From the NCBI GenBank assembly GCA_038049695.1, contig CP142453.1, positions 2,063,501 to 2,127,500 on the forward strand: a stretch of DNA of 64,000 bases, in the 5' to 3' direction. Shown in pieces: positions 48,874-61,159 of the stretch (positions within the stretch are counted from its first letter, which is position 1; each line of letters begins with the position of its first letter). The position numbers and the translations under genes are program-made. The DNA comes from Cinnamomum chago. Its lineage: Eukaryota > Streptophyta > Magnoliopsida > Laurales > Lauraceae. The notes under the pieces are model-generated. The model ran no database searches, had not been told where the DNA came from, and was given only the letters and a program-made list of their open reading frames with translations.

Positions 48874-51207
48874 CTGCCTACATGATCAATTTGTTTCTTG
48901 TTCTTATTCTTCTTCTTTTTATATTATGTTCTTTGATTGTAATACATACCTTCTCATGATTTTTGTCCAACATTTTTTTTCTTTCAAACTGTTCATGGAG
49001 AGCTAAGTCCCTTCATTGTAATTTGAGTAGATTTTTGTATTTTGTAGCCCTTCACTAATGATTTAGATTGTAGAAGTGAGGTTGGAATTGAATTATTACC
49101 TGATGACTGTTTTAGACTGTGCAAGTGAGGTTGAAATTTATTTATATATAAAGGGTTAGTTTTTTTCTTTTTTTTTTCCGTTCTTCTTTACATGCTAGAG
49201 AATAACTTTGTTTTTGTTTTATTTACCATTCATACTCCTTTTAGTGAAGAAGTAATTTAGTTATTTTTATTTCCTTTGACTTTTAAAATAATGAATGTGA
49301 CTTTATCTGACCTGCCAACCAAACCTCAACTTACTTAGTCAATTCAGGTATAGGTTGATCCTTTTTCATTTTCGGTTTAGATCTTGGATCGGCATTTTGA
49401 CTTATTAACAAAAGGTTTGGGATGAACATTTCTGACCTGATTATTAGATGTGTACGGATTGGGTTCATTCTTACTATTCAACACACCCACCTAAATATTT
49501 ATGGATGGGTTGGGTTCATTCTTACTATTCAGCCCACCGACCCAAATATTTACACTTAACTCCCTACTCAATTCAAACTGACTTGCTAATCAGAAGTTCA
49601 GGTTGACCTTATTGACTTTTAGATTTAATTGGATATAGACATTTTCAAGATAATTAATAAATGCATTTTTTAAAGGTTGAACCTATACTAGTTGGGTGAG
49701 GTTTGCTGCATCACATTGAACAAATTGCCCCAACACCATATCGAATCCATTATAATTGGGTCAGAAATATAAACTTGGGCTAAACCCGGCCAGAACATAA
49801 ATGGGACAGCAGGTAGCCCTCTATGGAAGCCATATGGGTAATAGCTAGGTTCTACTGGATTTGAGAAACGAAATAATGTCAACGGCCCATGCCCGGCCAG
49901 TGTTCCTTCTGTTTTTTCTTTTTTTTTTTTTGGGAGTTCTAAGACATGGGCTCAGTTGTGGCCCATGATCTGGTAAGTCTACAAAATTAGGTGATCATTA
50001 GGTCATCAGGTCATCATTTCATAAGCATTTGTGGACTTAAATTAGGTTTAATTGCATAAAATTACACTCAATTTCATAATTTCATGCATTTGGAGTTATT
50101 TTTTAAAACATGGCCAAAATAGGTCAAAATTCAACACATTGCATGACATTTGTGAAATTAGGTTTTTTTACATCTCATTCATCACCAAAAATTAGCTTTT
50201 TGGCTTCATCAATGCATACTTGACACCATGTTCTATTTTTGGAAAGTTTGATATTTTGGTGCATCATTGGGCATGGTAGGGTCCCATGCATATCATTGAT
50301 GAGTTTTTTACATGTGATTTTATCAATTTTAATTTGTGTAGGAGACATTAAAAAGTGGAGCCCACATTATGATGGAATTGGAAAGAAATCAAGAGAAGAA
50401 GAAGAAGAAAAAAAGTGCAAGGAAATGTCGCACGTGCATGTAATGGCGTATCCATTGTCTTGCACCTCCATGTGGGGTCCACCATTGACCCAAAATTGCA
50501 ACCCAAATCTGACTTTCAAGACTCGGCAAGATAATAGTAATATGGGACGACACAAACACAAGGTGGGTCCATAAAAAGTTGTACACGTAGAAAGTGGGGC
50601 TCATCATGTGTTCATAGTTTGAAATAAAAATCTTGAGAATCAAATTTGGAAAACTCTAGCTAAGGTTGGACGTCGACCCATGGATGAAATCTCTCCTAAT
50701 GTGCTCATGCACACCACTTTCAATCTTTGAGAGATATCTTAGGACTTTACAAAGAAATAATTGTTCTCCAAGAAACTCTAATTGTAGAACTCCTCTCAAA
50801 GTCAAAGTCTTTCCGAAAAGTGAAGAATAGATTGGAGATGAAGCAAAGAATAAGGTCAGAAGAGGAAACAAAACCCCTAAAAAAGAAGGGAAATTCTTAA
50901 CTACAAGGAGCATCAAAATCTTATATATAAATAAAGATACCAGCCATAGGGCTGGACGTTCCACATCCTTGGGATGGGGCTCTCTCTCTTCAAACTAATA
51001 ACAGATCTTGAAACGGTTTGTTCTCTTTGAATATCTCTCAGTTTGTGGGGTTGGTGGGGTTGGAAGGGCCCACCAAAAGAGGATTAATTACTGATATTAG
51101 TTGGAGGTCAGCATAAAAAAAAGGGTCAAAAGGTCAAAATAAAAATAAAACGAAAACCAAGGCTCGCCTACAAGATTTCTTGATGAATAAGCCTTCCGGT
51201 TCGAAAC
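48874..51207. other. Spacer between F-box copies 2 and 3
   Basis: It begins with the shared F-box 3' flank (to about 49300), then AT-rich DNA with retroelement-like phrases (GGTTGGGTTCATTCTTACTATTCA twice near 49460-49540) and no recognisable gene. Open frames at 50239-50574 and 50656-50964 lack family features. Confidence 0.5.
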
Positions 51208-51540
51208 TCAACTCACTACATTAGAAGAATCACTCTCCACAATAAGATTGTCATGGTAGTACCTCGAAAAACACCGAAGAGATTCCAGAATAACTAAAAC
51301 CCGATCAGCTTCATTAGAGTCACAAACCCCTACATATTTGGAGAACATAAATAAAACGTCCCCATTACAATTTCGAAGCACCCCTTCAATACTAGCTGGT
51401 CCAATTTCGAACCACCCCTTCAATACCAGCTGGTCCAAGCTTTCCTCTTGCGGCCCCATCAACATTGAACTTAAACACACCAATAGGAGAAGACCAAAAA
51501 AATAGATTTTCTTACTTTGACTAGGCCACACCCCAAATAG
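51208..51540 (-). mobile_element. LINE RNase H fragment abutting F-box copy 3
   Basis: The minus strand encodes WSSPIGVFKFNVDGAARGKLG, then GVLRNCNGDVLFMFSKY, EADRVLVILESL and NLIVESDSSNVVS. This is the RNase H domain found at the C-terminus of plant L1-type LINE ORF2. A 34-bp tandem duplication (51369-51402 and 51403-51436) breaks its frame. Its right edge meets F-box homology at about 51541. Confidence 0.65.
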
Positions 51541-52654
51541 GTTCTTCTCCAGTTGATTTTGAAGTTCCTAACCCCACTCAATCATCTTCGTTTTGGCTGT
51601 GTCTCTGCCGCTCATGGCGTATAGCTCAAAGGGAATGTCTTCATCCTCCTCCTGCTCTCAGGATCTCCCTTTCCACATCGTTTGCAGAGACATCAACGAT
51701 GAGCACGGGGAAAGTATCGAGCTCTACAGTTTCTCAGAGAAGAAAATATACAAGAAACCATTGCACCGTCACTGTCACTTTACTTATAAATTCTCCATCC
51801 CAAATTCCGGAGGTTGGATTCTTTTATATCATTTCAACGAAGAGATCTATTTCCTCTTTAACCCATTCATTGCTTATGGATGCATTGATCTTCCAAGGCA
51901 AGAAAGCATACGTTATATTCAATGCCTTTTCTTCTCCACTCCAGCACATCCTGACGGTCTTCTCCTCCTAAAAGATACCAAGGACAACAAATTCTTGTCA
52001 TGCAGACTCAACCCAAGTCCCAAAGTCCGATCATCATCAGTACTATGAATGGCAGGAACCTTTTATTGTCTCTGGCTGGGATCAGGAAACTTGTCCTGTT
52101 ATGTCTTCTATCATATTCTTTCAAGGAAAGTTGTATGCATGCATTGAACGAAGATTGTGGCCTTTCTGTTGTCGACACTCTTTTTCCACATGACTTTACT
52201 GTTCTAAAGATGAAACTGGAAAGAACTGATTCGGCACGTTCAGCACCACCGGTGGAATGGCACCATCATGCTACTATTGTGGAATCTTGTGGAGAGATGT
52301 TGCTGGTGTTGAGAGTTGGGGAGTTTTGGAACCGCATTGTTGCTGTTTATATATCGTGCCAACTTAACTGAGTTAGAGTGGGTGAGTGTGGAAAATTTAG
52401 GTGATCGGGCCATATTAATCTTTAATCTGTGTTGTTCAGTCTCTGTTTGTACCATTGAGACTGATTTTAGACCGAATAGGGTTTACTATTTCTCTTTCTT
52501 TTCCCGTAAAAGAGTTTTGGTTCGATATATAGAATTCGAACTTGGTGGGGATGGGGTTCGATTATATGAAAGTCCGACTGATGATGAGTACTTTAGTATG
52601 ACTGATGGTGACACTGGTGATGAGTATGGTTTAACTGATGATGATGAGTCATGA
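51541..52654 (+). pseudogene. F-box/DUF295 copy 3: 5'-truncated and frameshifted
   Basis: Homology to copy 2 starts at CTTCTCCAGTTGATTTTGAAG (51544), inside the F-box, so start codon and first ~18 residues are absent; LINE sequence sits in their place. The conserved F-box Trp codon TGG is intact, but indels nearby shift the frame. Intact DUF295 pieces are 51670-52020 (LPFHIVCRDINDEHGES to LSCRLNP), 52147-52350 (LNEDCGLSVVDTLFPHDF to GEFWNRIVAV) and 52360-52654 (ANLTELEWVSVENLGDRAI to TDDDES). They are separated by at least three frameshifts, including a duplicated ATGC at about 52135 and a TATATA insertion at about 52350. Not expected to encode a functional protein. Confidence 0.85.
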
Positions 52655-55600
52655 CCATATCTGGCTACATCAAATGGCTTCTTCTTCTTCATCTTGTTCT
52701 TTTTCTTCTTAAATTATGATGTTCTTTGATTGTACTATACGTATACCTTCTCTCATAGGTTTCTCTTTTCTACCACTTCTCCAACGTTATTTTATTTCCA
52801 AACTGTTCATGGAGCTAAGTCCCCCTCATTGTGATTTGAGTAGATTTTTTGTATTTTGGAGCCCTTCACTAATATTGATTTAGACTGTACAAGTATGGTT
52901 GGAATTTAATTAGAGCAAGACCCGGTAAGCCTAATACTCCAAGATTTTTATTGGAATACGGATACTGGTTCTTCTGGACATCAGTCCAAAGGATCCGGCT
53001 CCGGATCCCCTTTGGACGAATAGGAGGGGACATGCGTGGGGGCGGAAGGGGGCGGTGGAAAGAGAAAAGCAAGTTCTCTTTCCTCCGCCTGCGGGCGACC
53101 CCTTGTTCCTTCAAACGGGGCTCCCTGTTTGGACAAAACAGGGGATCCATTTTCCGGTCCAAATTATTGCATTTTTGGAGCTCATACTCCATCAGGAATG
53201 CTAATAAAATGTGGTTGCTAAGAAAATACACAGTTGACCTCTGGCTGCAAATTGTTGTAATCTTCCAAATTCCAATCTTGCAATTTTAAGGAATTCACAT
53301 TCACTTTGTGAGGAGCAAAGCCTAATAATTTCCTCTATTGCATCCAACCAATTCCATGGTTTGGGGCTGGGCTTTTCCTTCAATTCCAGTAAATGTCAGA
53401 TTGACATTTCTCATCTCAATTAATAAAATAAAGTTCGATTTGGGAAAGCTTTTCAACTTCATCAACAGATGGGTTGTGTGTGGGTTGGTCCATGCTTGAT
53501 CCTCAGGTGGCTGACTCAGCCAGACTTCAACTGTAGAAAAACCTGTCGGCCCAACTCAAGCCTGACCTAATAAGTTATAATTTGAGGTGTTGGATTGGAG
53601 ATACAGTTCCAGCCCAATTAGTAAGCGGGTCAGGCTCATACAGTTTTAGGTATTTTGTTGTATAAAATTGGACGGTAGGCTAATTTCTCAGTTACCCTTA
53701 GATCACGATTTCAAAGCCCGGCCCAATGGAGTCGGGTGTAGTTGTTGCTAATTGATGATTATATTATATATATTAAAGCAATAGGGGAGGTGGTCGGCTG
53801 TCAAGGGAGCCACATCATCCCTAAAAAGTAGGGATGTAAATGGGTACCCAATTCTCCGATTACCCAGAGGTTCCGACCAGTTAAAAACCGGGTATGGGTC
53901 CTTATTTAGGCCCCGATAAGCAAATGGGTCCGGGTCCAGTTCCACATTGGTTCAGACCTGTGAACCTGAGACCCGATATATTACCTTAGTTTTCGAGAAT
54001 CTCTCCTAAAAATCATATTTTTTTTAATATCATTCTCTACCTAAATCCGGGCCCGGATCCATACCCATGCTATATATGGTTCTGGTTCCGGTTATGGAAC
54101 CAAGAAATCGGTTCCGAAATGGTTCCGAGTCCGGATCCAGTTCCACCTTCTCCTTAATGGTTTCGGTTCCGGATCCATAGTGAACCCGGACCGGATCCGA
54201 CCCATTTACAACCCTACTGAAAAGCCTCTCCTTTCGAAGAAATACAAAAGAAAATTGTTATATGGTCTGGCTTTGACGATTTGATGGAGGGTTGGATTTC
54301 CATCTCACACATGGGCCCTCTCCAATTTGAAGAATATCTAGTTTGGATCCTCTCAAAGCAATTTGTTTTTTGAAATTTGAATACTTGAGTACTTTCAATC
54401 CACTTCAATGCCTTCCGTAAACGTGACTTCAACCTTGCCAGGTTTCTCAACCCCAGTTTCTTCATCATCTTCTTTGCCGTACATCACCATTTTGCAACTC
54501 ATGCTCAATTCACTAATCATACGTACGATCTCAAGCAACAAGACTGTCTAGGAGCCTGATGAGCACCTTCACGCTTTGATCTTGGAGTACTTTAGGCTTC
54601 CCTTCCTTTTATTTGTTTTTCTATGAGTATAGTGTTTTTCATTCTGTAACAATTGCACCTTCCGTTCAACTTCGATTTCCTTTCCCTCTTATCTGCACCA
54701 AAGATAGTAAACCATAATTCCTTCATTCTGCAATTTTTGACAAAGAAGGGACAGCCCTATAGTGAAAAAGATAGAAGAAATTATCATGTTTTTGGCCAAC
54801 CTAAATAGTCTCCTGGCCTGAAAGGGATGTTGCCAATTTGATAGATCGGGGGCTTCGAAAGCAGTATGAATAGATTTACATCTGTAGCCACCTTTGTAAG
54901 ATTTAAGGAGCCAGCTTCCTGAATAATAAGGCGAGCTGCAGAGAGGTTGTCTTGGTTCTCAATCTGAATGAATTAAACCATGCATGGATGTTGTGTTTCC
55001 TAAGTACCCCAGTTGTGGACCTTTTTTGAACGGAAATAAACAACTCCCAGCTTGAGTCAGATTTTTGGTGTCGATGGTACGTGGTTCTTGGCACGGACCA
55101 CCATCTAGGTGGTGAGTCCCAGACAACAGTCAACTTCTCAGAAACATTTAGGTTGAGATAAGTAGCTCTTGAACTTACTTGGACAATGGTGTCTTTGAGA
55201 ACAGCTTGCTATGGCAGATTCCAAATTTATGAGAAATTACCTCCCAAGAGGAATCATATCTATCAATGTGATTGGTCAAGAAGGACCAAATGGAAAGAGC
55301 TGAGAAACTTAGGCAATTGAGAATCCGGCAAAGGAGAGAATCCACTTCCAAATTTCCATGGAAGAGTACTCGAAGAAAATATTGTTGAATAACAAGTCAT
55401 GGAAATACCTTCAATTAATAATTAAAAGAATAATGTCTAATATAGGTAATTATACTCTCTAAACTATAAAGAGAGGAAGAGATTCTTCTCATCAAAACCT
55501 GCAAATGAAGATTTAAAATGGAAAGTAATTGAAGTTTAGAAAAAATTGAGAAAATCTGCAAAAATGATATCAAAATCATAATGATTTAATTCCTCTAGTC

Positions 55601-56182
55601 TTCCAACCAGTTCCAGGGTGAGTGTTAATTGGCCTTTTCTACCAATTCCAGTAAATGCCTGATTGACACATTCTCATCTCTATTTATAAGATGAAGTTAG
55701 GTCATTTGGGTAGGCTTTTAAACTTCATCAACAAATGGGCCGGGTGTTGGGTGTGGGTATGGATCAACACATACACATTTTACAAAAGTTGTGTTAGATG
55801 CTGCAAAAGTATATATAAATGGCATCTCAAGAGAATTCATAGAAAATTATAAATTAAATTTAAATAGCGGAACCTATTTACAAATACTAAAATCATATGG
55901 GCCTATGTACAAATCCAATAAAAAATCTCTTTAAAAAAATGGGCCATTTGTAAATTTAGTTCATTGGTCTCCACTAATTATTGGCTGGTAGAATCGAATC
56001 AAACGAAAAGGCAGGACCATTTACAAGAGAGAGAATACATTACAATCTTCCTCAAAGATTTCGCATGATTGAAAGATATCGAACTGTATCAAATTATGGA
56101 CTTAGAGATTTCGAATCTAATAGCGAAATATTCTACAACAAATTGGGAGGCAGGGATCTGTCTCGGGTGTTGATGGCGAAAG
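52655..56182. other. Third unit flank and decayed repeats
   Basis: It carries the shared 3' flank (to about 52900) and a GC-richer block with local palindromes near 52980-53160. It also holds the unit-boundary sequence near 53640-53760, a hAT-like MITE (53829-54216), and further copies of unit sequence around 55600-55760 and 56147 (GAGGCAGGGATCTGTC). Open frames at 54214-54468 (minus) and 55981-56199 (plus) are unassigned and probably not genes. Confidence 0.5.
53829..54216. mobile_element. hAT-like MITE, 388 bp
   Basis: The termini TAGGGATGTAAATGGGT and the complement of ACCCATTTACAACCCTA pair with one mismatch. CTAAAAAG (53821-53828) and CTGAAAAG (54217-54224) form an 8-bp target duplication with one change. 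Length of duplication and TAGGG ends fit the hAT superfamily. The interior is GGATCCGG-rich and non-coding. Confidence 0.7.
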
Positions 56183-56275
56183 CACTAGTAGAAAATTGAC
56201 TTTTAGCGGCCGCCACTTGCCGTCGCTAAAAGTAAATTGGCGGTCGCTAATACTCTTTAGCGACCGCCTAGCGAC

Positions 56276-57862
56276 TAGGGATGGCAACGGGGCGGGGCAG
56301 GGACGGAATTGGGGTGCCCCGTCCCCGCCCCGCCCCTCTTTTACCCCGCCCCGACCCCGCCCCGCCCCGCCTTCGGGGCACAATTTTGTGCCCCGTCCCC
56401 GCCCCGCCACACCTACGGGTTTCCCGCCCCGCCCCGCCCCGCCATTATAAAAATTTTAAATATGCAAGAGATGGGATTCGAACTTGGGTGAGAAGAAAAC
56501 TAGAAGTTTGTCTTACCACTAGACCAAACTTCATTTCTTGTAATGCTTTACCTTATTTAAAATATATTCATATATTCAAGATTGTTACACACATATACAT
56601 ATATATACACACATACATATTTATACACTTGAAAATATCATATATGCTTTGAGACATTCTTTATAAAAAAGACAATCTCTCTCTAAAATATCATGATCTC
56701 CATCAATACATGGTTTCACTTCATTTCTGGTGTTGAACTCCACTCACTAATAAAGAGGTAATCGTGGGTTTGCAATTTATTTGCAAGTTGCAAATCACTC
56801 AAAAAAAAAAAAAAAAAAACCCTCAAAACAAAGATAAGAGAAATGACTTATCAATATGTGGATATGATTATTGTAGTGTCAAACAACCTCAGCCGCTTTA
56901 ACTTTCCAAGCATGTGGATCATATTAGCTTAAGTAAATAATTACTTATTTATGTGACACTTAACTTGCAATGTTAAATCATTAGTACAATGATTCTAATC
57001 ATACTAAGGTTGATTACATATAATTAAAATTAGTATAATTTATAGTGTTGTTAGTATAATTAGAATCATATTAAGTTACTAACTATAATTTACCTTGCCA
57101 TTTCTAATCATATAAGTTATTATAAGCGTATAGCATGATATATTTTGTAATATTATATCAAATTAGTAAAATTTATATTGTTATTAGTATGATTAGAATC
57201 ATACCGATTATAATTTACCTTGCTATCTCTAATCATCTATATTATAATAAGCTTAAAGCATGATCTATCATTCTATTATATTCGTTTTATTTAATATGAT
57301 TTATCATGTCACAATTTAACATTATATATGATTAAAGTCAAATAAGCTTAGATAGATTTTTTAACAACTTTAATTTCATTAAATTTGAATTAGAAGGAAT
57401 GTGATCATATTATATGCTTTTATAATGTATAGGGTTCAATTAATTATATGTTTAACTTTAAAAAAAGTCTTCAATCAATCTACTTAACCCTTAATAACAA
57501 CATAAAATCAATCTATACATTTACATATAAATATGTTTATTTATTATAAAAAAAATCTAAAATATATATTTAAGAGGATTATTAATCAATGGGGCGGGGC
57601 GTGGGGCGGGGCAACAGGGCGGGGTACGGGGCGGGGCAACGGGGCGGGGCACGGGGCGGGGCAACGGGGCGGGGCACGGGGCGGGGCAACGGGGCGGGGC
57701 GGGGCGGGGAAAAGGGCAAACCCATCCCCGCCCCGCCCCGCCTTCGGGGCATGGTTTTATTCCCCATCCCCACCCCACCTAAGGATCGGGGCGGGGAAAA
57801 CCCGTGCGGGGCGGGGCGGGCAAGCCGGGCCGGGGCGGGGCGGGGCAAAATTGCCATCCCTA
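56276..57862. mobile_element. hAT-like element with very GC-rich inverted arms, nested in CACTA
   Basis: The ends TAGGGATGGCAA and TTGCCATCCCTA are perfect inverted repeats, and CTAGCGAC is duplicated exactly at both flanks (56268-56275 and 57863-57870). The left arm (about 56285-56445) is C-rich on the plus strand, dominated by CCCCGCCCC. The right arm (about 57588-57850) is G-rich, with GGGGCGGGGCAAC-type tandem units. The 1.1-kb centre is strongly AT-rich. No transposase is visible, so it is non-autonomous. Gly/Arg/Pro-rich open frames in the arms are compositional. Confidence 0.82.
57588..57715 (+). repeat. GGGGCGGGGC tandem array (G-quadruplex potential)
   Basis: About ten repeats of GGGGCGGGGC alternate with spacers such as AAC, AC, GT or TAC. 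Runs of four G separated by one to three bases satisfy quadruplex rules many times over. Confidence 0.9.
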
Positions 57863-58250
57863 CTAGCGACCGCTGCGCGCCGGCCGCGAAAAGCTCGTCG
57901 CTAAAGGTATTAGCGACCGCCACTGGCGGTCGCTAATACTTTTTGCGACCGCTACATGGCGGTACCAAAAAAATTTAAAATTTTTTTTTTGGACTTTTAG
58001 CGGCCGCCATGGCGGTCGCTAATACTCCATATGGCGGTCGCTAATGCCCAATTTTTTTGAATTTTTTTTATTTTTTTTATTTTTTCTAAGTATTAGCGGC
58101 CGCCAGAGCGGCCGCTAATACTCATATGGCGGTCGCTAATACATTGTTTTTTTTTTAATTTTTATTATTTTTTTAATTTTTGAAACTATTAGCGACGGCT
58201 AAACTACTTTTAGCGACCGCCACTGGCGGCCGCTAAAGATTTTTTTTAAA

Positions 58251-60369
58251 TTTTTTTTTTTTTCGTATTTTCTAAAAATTTTCCCTTTTTTATACCTGTA
58301 CCTGTACCTGAGTATATACAACTACTGCCATCAATATATACAACTACTACCATCAATTAAAATTACAAATAAAAAAAAAAGTCTTATATTAATTGCATTC
58401 AAAACATTACAAAAGTCTCAATAAAATATATCCATTACAATTACAGGAAAAAGAAAAATTTTCCGTGCCGGGTGCCGTGGTATATCCGATGCTCTCAAAC
58501 CTGAACAGAAAAAGAAAAATAAATATTAAAAGATAAGTATAAAAATTGGCAATTTATACTAAATATAAAAATAAAAGGAGAAAGATTGGCAATTAACTTC
58601 AGCATTAATTAACTACTAGAAAGATGTTAGACCTTCAGAAAATGACTCTATGCCATGCATTAAGTTGATCAATGGATGACAATTGCATAAACATGAAAAG
58701 ATAAAAGGAGACATGATATAGCTTTGATAAATTCTCACCTGCCAAAGTGAAAAGATAAAAGGAGACATGATCAATGTCTAGATAACCATCAAACAGTATA
58801 AGATAATAACAAAGAACACACAGCCAAATTTAGGTCATTTTGTATATTCAATTGAAAATAGCCATCACCATAACATGAAAAAAGAAAGCAGAGATTTTAG
58901 AGACACTGAATAATATAGGAAATAAAAAAGAAAGCAGAGATTTTGCACTTTCATGTTTTTCTATTTGTATGCGACAAATAAAAAATCAAGGGAACGAAGT
59001 TGTGTAGAGAATAGTGCAAAATCCAACTGTATAATTATTTTAAAAAGCTGCTCCTTCACAATTTCTTCTAGATAATCTTAGGGCTAGAGAATAAAATAGA
59101 ATATGCAAACAAAACCACCCCAGTATTGTCTGTCCCAGTCATGTAGGTACTATATAAGGGAGGATACAAATTATCAAATATGTGGTTAGTTGAAAGAGGT
59201 TGACTATGAGTGTACATGGATGAGAACAATGTTTGCAATCATGGCAGAGGTTTAAGATTGTCAACCTAACATCAATGTCAACAATTACAGAGGAAAGTAT
59301 GGAAAATCACTGATAAGTTATGCACTTAGTTCATTGGTTCAATATCAAAGTGAAGGCACAAGTTCATATAATAATCACTCCATGAAGTTCAGATTCTTAA
59401 CTGTTAAAGCTGTTAAAGTCTTAATGTTTACATCACATATATTGGTATTTACCATCAAAGTACCATCATTTCAACAATCTGAGTCATTAGACAGTGGCCT
59501 ATTGGCCAACTTGTACAAACTGAAAATCCATGAAAGCAACTCAAGTTGATATAGATTTGTGCTCCCTCCTTAAATTGTCAGCATCAAACCCATAAAACAT
59601 CAACCAATATGAATAATTATACATTAAGAGTGATTAATCAATCATCACTCCATGAGTTAATAAAGACTTCAGGGAAAAAATAAATAAAGAAGTACTTGCC
59701 TTGTACTGGTATTTAAGAGAGATGGTATATGCATCTGTAGCAAACCAACCTTCCATTCTACTTGGGTACCATTGCAGTATGTTAGAGGCAAGTCCTTGCC
59801 TACAAGAAAACTTAGGGTTTAAATGTTGGTTTCTTTGATAAGGATCGATTGTCTGATGAAATCGATTTTTTCACTCTCTGGGAAATTGGTATGTGATCAT
59901 CATCATCATCCATCTTTGCTTCTTTTTTTTACTTCCTTCTCTACATTTTATGAATTATAAAAGCATAATATAGAGCTTAAAAGGGAGTTAAAATGAAAAA
60001 TAAAAAATAAAAATAAAAATGAATGAGGCCTGGTTTGTTGATGCAAGCTTCCCTAGAGGGCACAACTAGAATATATTTTGTTCCAGTGCAAATACCCACA
60101 AGCCAGGCCAGCAATAAGTCCACAGATTGGGCAGCCAAAGAAACCAATGATACAAAACAGGGAGACAACATGATATGGATACGTTCCCAATTTTGAAGTA
60201 TCCAGGTATCATAGACAAACATCTATTTTTCACTAAGACATAAAACAAGTCAATATCATTAAACTAATGTTCATTGTTCACATACACCAGTTCCATATGT
60301 ATCAATTTACACTATACAGCTCCCTGTTTTACTCTAATCTAAAATCAATTAAAGGAAACCTTGATTTAC
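58251..60369. other. AT-rich region with possible 3' exons of a minus-strand gene
   Basis: Mostly AT-rich. On the minus strand at about 59805-59700 a frame reads [20 protein letters not shown], after a TTTCTTGTAG acceptor-like site and before GCAAGT, a GC-type donor. A frame near 60135-60080 reads GFFGCPICGLIAGLACGYLH. These may be downstream exons, but I could not connect them. Confidence 0.3.
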
Positions 60370-61000
60370 CTCGGTGCTCATTTGCTTTTTCTTTTCCTTC
60401 TCCCTCTCATGCCACTCATAGAAATCACAGAGCTCAAATTTCTTAATCACATGGTTTCGGCCAAGTAGCACTTTCCAGTCATTCATGAAGTTGTCAATAA
60501 ATTTCTGCTTTGTTGCATATTCCGTTTCTTTCATCACTGCAAACATCACGCCTATGGTTTCCTAAGACCGGCAGTGGATGCTGCTTAATGAAAACATCCA
60601 GATGTGGGTCTGCTTTTCCAGCAGGTTACTATGGATTTGCAGCACTAACAACAATTCATAATTCCAACAGTATTGTCACATATGAAAAGCAGTTCTGCTC
60701 AGCATTTAGTTGCCAACCATCCACAGTGATAATTGGTCAACATACAGCATGATGTAGCAGTTGAGAAAATTGTAGATTGAATCCAGAAAGAAAAACAATT
60801 GACTTTCTTATTTTCCACTTTCATCTAATATAAATGTAGTCAATTCAAAAAAAATTATCAGCCATACTTCTCTCTGTCTACCCAAACAAAGTAGAGTGGC
60901 AGTATTTTCTCCAAAACGCAAGTTCCGGCAAACTAATTTCTACTTGAGAACTCTGCCTCACCTGATTTGGGCTGGAAAGGTTCATCTTCAAGATTCAGAT
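60370..61000 (-). CDS. Two phase-compatible exons of an unrecognised minus-strand gene
   Basis: Exon 61000-60962 (39 bp, LNLEDEPFQPKS) and exon 60536-60370 (167 bp) join in frame through GT-AG borders. The result contains KETEYATKQKFIDNFMNDWK, VLLGRNHVIKKFELCDF and YEWHEREKEKKKQMSTE. The charged, coiled-coil-like end and good splice sites argue for real coding DNA. I do not recognise the family. The incoming phase (one base) does not match the two upstream exon candidates at 61160-61249 and 61778-61848, so at least one exon is missing or the fragments come from different genes. Confidence 0.4.
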
Positions 61001-61159
61001 CTGGGAATGGTACAAACACATCAAACAAGAAGCAGAACAAACTCCAATCCACAAAGGCATGTCATCCTTTAGCATTTGTTAAACATATAGAAGAAGCATC
61101 CTACTAATGAGAGCAATCAACATAAAAAGCAATAAAAATATAAAAACAAAAAGGCTTAC

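Larger units (their letters stand above)
56183..58250 (+). mobile_element. Terminus and subterminal region of a CACTA transposon, with a nested insertion
   Basis: CACTAGTAGAAAATTGACTT at 56183 is a typical plant CACTA terminus. Dense palindromic subterminal repeats built on TTAGCGACCGCC and GGCGGTCGCTAA follow at 56205-56275 and 57871-58225, interrupted by the hAT-like element at 56276-57862. Such motifs are binding sites for CACTA TNPA-type proteins in characterised elements. The other terminus (TTTTCTACTAGTG) was not found before the window end, so the element is either truncated or extends beyond 64000. The end given is that of the recognisable subterminal repeats only. Confidence 0.7.

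Noticed and set aside
55981..56199. A 72-codon frame resembling an organellar protein segment
   Set aside because: I could not match it to any plastid or mitochondrial gene, and its end overlaps the segmental-repeat landmark and the CACTA terminus.
56117..57936. Several 70-120 codon Gly/Arg/Pro-rich frames on both strands
   Set aside because: They come from GGGGCGGGGC repeats of the nested hAT-like element; extreme GC content suppresses stops.
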